From: Anaerococcus obesiensis ph10 | GTDB taxonomy: Bacteria > Bacillota > Clostridia > Tissierellales > Peptoniphilaceae | DNA: 64,000 nt | Direction of reading: 5' to 3' | Assembly: GCF_000311745.1 (NCBI RefSeq) | Contig: NZ_HE978531.1 | Location: 862,345-926,344 of the forward strand | In this document: positions 63,830 through 64,000 of the stretch, piece by piece | How positions within the stretch are numbered: position 1 is the first letter of the stretch | Layout of the letters: every line of letters begins with the position of its first letter | Made by a program: the position numbers and the translations under genes | The notes under the pieces: generated by a model | The model's database searches: none | Told to the model about the DNA's origin: nothing | Seen by the model: the letters and a program-made list of their open reading frames with translations, nothing else

Positions 63830-64000
63830 GCTTTTAATATAAGATTTATAGCTTTCTAGCACTTTTTTGTAACCATCTTCTTCTAAAATATTTTCTACAT
63901 ATTCTTTTATTTTTGCTGTAGGAATAATTCTCTTGTGGTTTTTTTCTACCATTTTCATTAAATCATTTTTTAAAATTGATATATCTGATGTATTAAGGTC
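63824..64000 (-). CDS. C-terminal fragment of an unidentified protein (runs off window)
   Basis: The last 58 codons of a gene entering from the right, reading ...NDLMKMVEKNHKRIIPTAKI and ending KSYIKSK. Lys-rich and helical. Codon use is like its neighbours. Too short to identify. Its stop lies in the terminator hairpin. Confidence 0.6.
   Translation of the reverse strand, partial: DLNTSDISILKNDLMKMVEKNHKRIIPTAKIKEYVENILEEDGYKKVLESYKSYIKSK

Noticed and set aside
1-64000. CRISPR array, prophage or complete insertion sequence
   Set aside because: No regularly spaced repeats with unique spacers, no transposase, integrase or phage structural genes were found in the window.

Overview
The window is a strongly AT-rich bacterial chromosome segment. 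It looks like a low-GC anaerobic Firmicute, most likely of the Peptoniphilaceae/Tissierellia type (Peptoniphilus, Anaerococcus, Finegoldia and relatives). Reasons: Gram-positive gene orders (ecfA1-ecfA2-ecfT-truA, pst-phoU-phoPR, PadR next to a HAAS/DUF1700 membrane protein), lipoprotein signal peptides, wall enzymes without outer-membrane genes, and a strict anaerobe's toolkit (superoxide reductase, two flavodiiron proteins, [FeFe] hydrogenase, butyrate fermentation genes). The genus is inferred from gene content only; no 16S rRNA gene is present. Most genes lie on the minus strand. Layout: 1-7.7 kb carries a tRNA-Arg, a metallophosphoesterase, a NadE-like NAD synthase, and a flavodiiron/acyl-CoA dehydrogenase fusion operon with a second flavodiiron gene divergent from it. 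7.7-9.9 kb has a large inverted-repeat element, then an [FeFe] hydrogenase and a small [2Fe-2S] ferredoxin. 10-17.4 kb is a complete phosphate regulon (two pstS, pstCAB, phoU, phoP and a phoR split by a frameshift) with visible PHO boxes. 17.5-27.3 kb holds asnA, recQ, a frameshifted DUF4097-like gene, truA, an ECF transporter core, an L,D-transpeptidase and a frameshifted RlmL-type methyltransferase. 27.4-30.4 kb has superoxide reductase, a VanRS-like two-component system and an orphan lipoprotein. 30.5-39.4 kb is mixed housekeeping: two DegV proteins, a metallo-hydrolase, YbaK, EamA transporter, hisS, three tRNAs, a VOC protein, rlmH, trmB. 39.4-45.1 kb has PadR/HAAS and a full livKHMGF branched-chain amino-acid importer. 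45.4-54.9 kb carries wall genes and neighbours: OatA-like acetyltransferase, MoxR/VWA pair, MurJ, M15 peptidase, MurI and IspE. 55-60.5 kb is butyrate fermentation (hbd, butyryl-CoA:acetate CoA-transferase, etfA, etfB, bcd). 61.2-63.8 kb is a 2-hydroxyacid (probably lactate) dehydrogenase with lrgAB behind a strong palindromic operator. How it fits together: crotonyl-CoA reduction by Bcd-EtfAB, hydrogen release by the hydrogenase, and lactate entry through the GlcD-type enzyme form the energy and redox core. Two Rex-like operators tie bcd-etfBA and hbd to the NADH/NAD ratio. FprA1, FprA2, SOR and the acyl-CoA dehydrogenase/EtfA/rubredoxin-like fusion look like an oxygen- or NO-defence branch fed from the same pool. 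The most unusual observations are the fusion protein whose rubredoxin domain has lost all four iron-binding cysteines, a NAD synthase whose glutaminase domain lacks its catalytic cysteine, a peptidase with an altered zinc-site motif, and four frameshifts in three genes, each repaired by restoring one A in a poly-A run.
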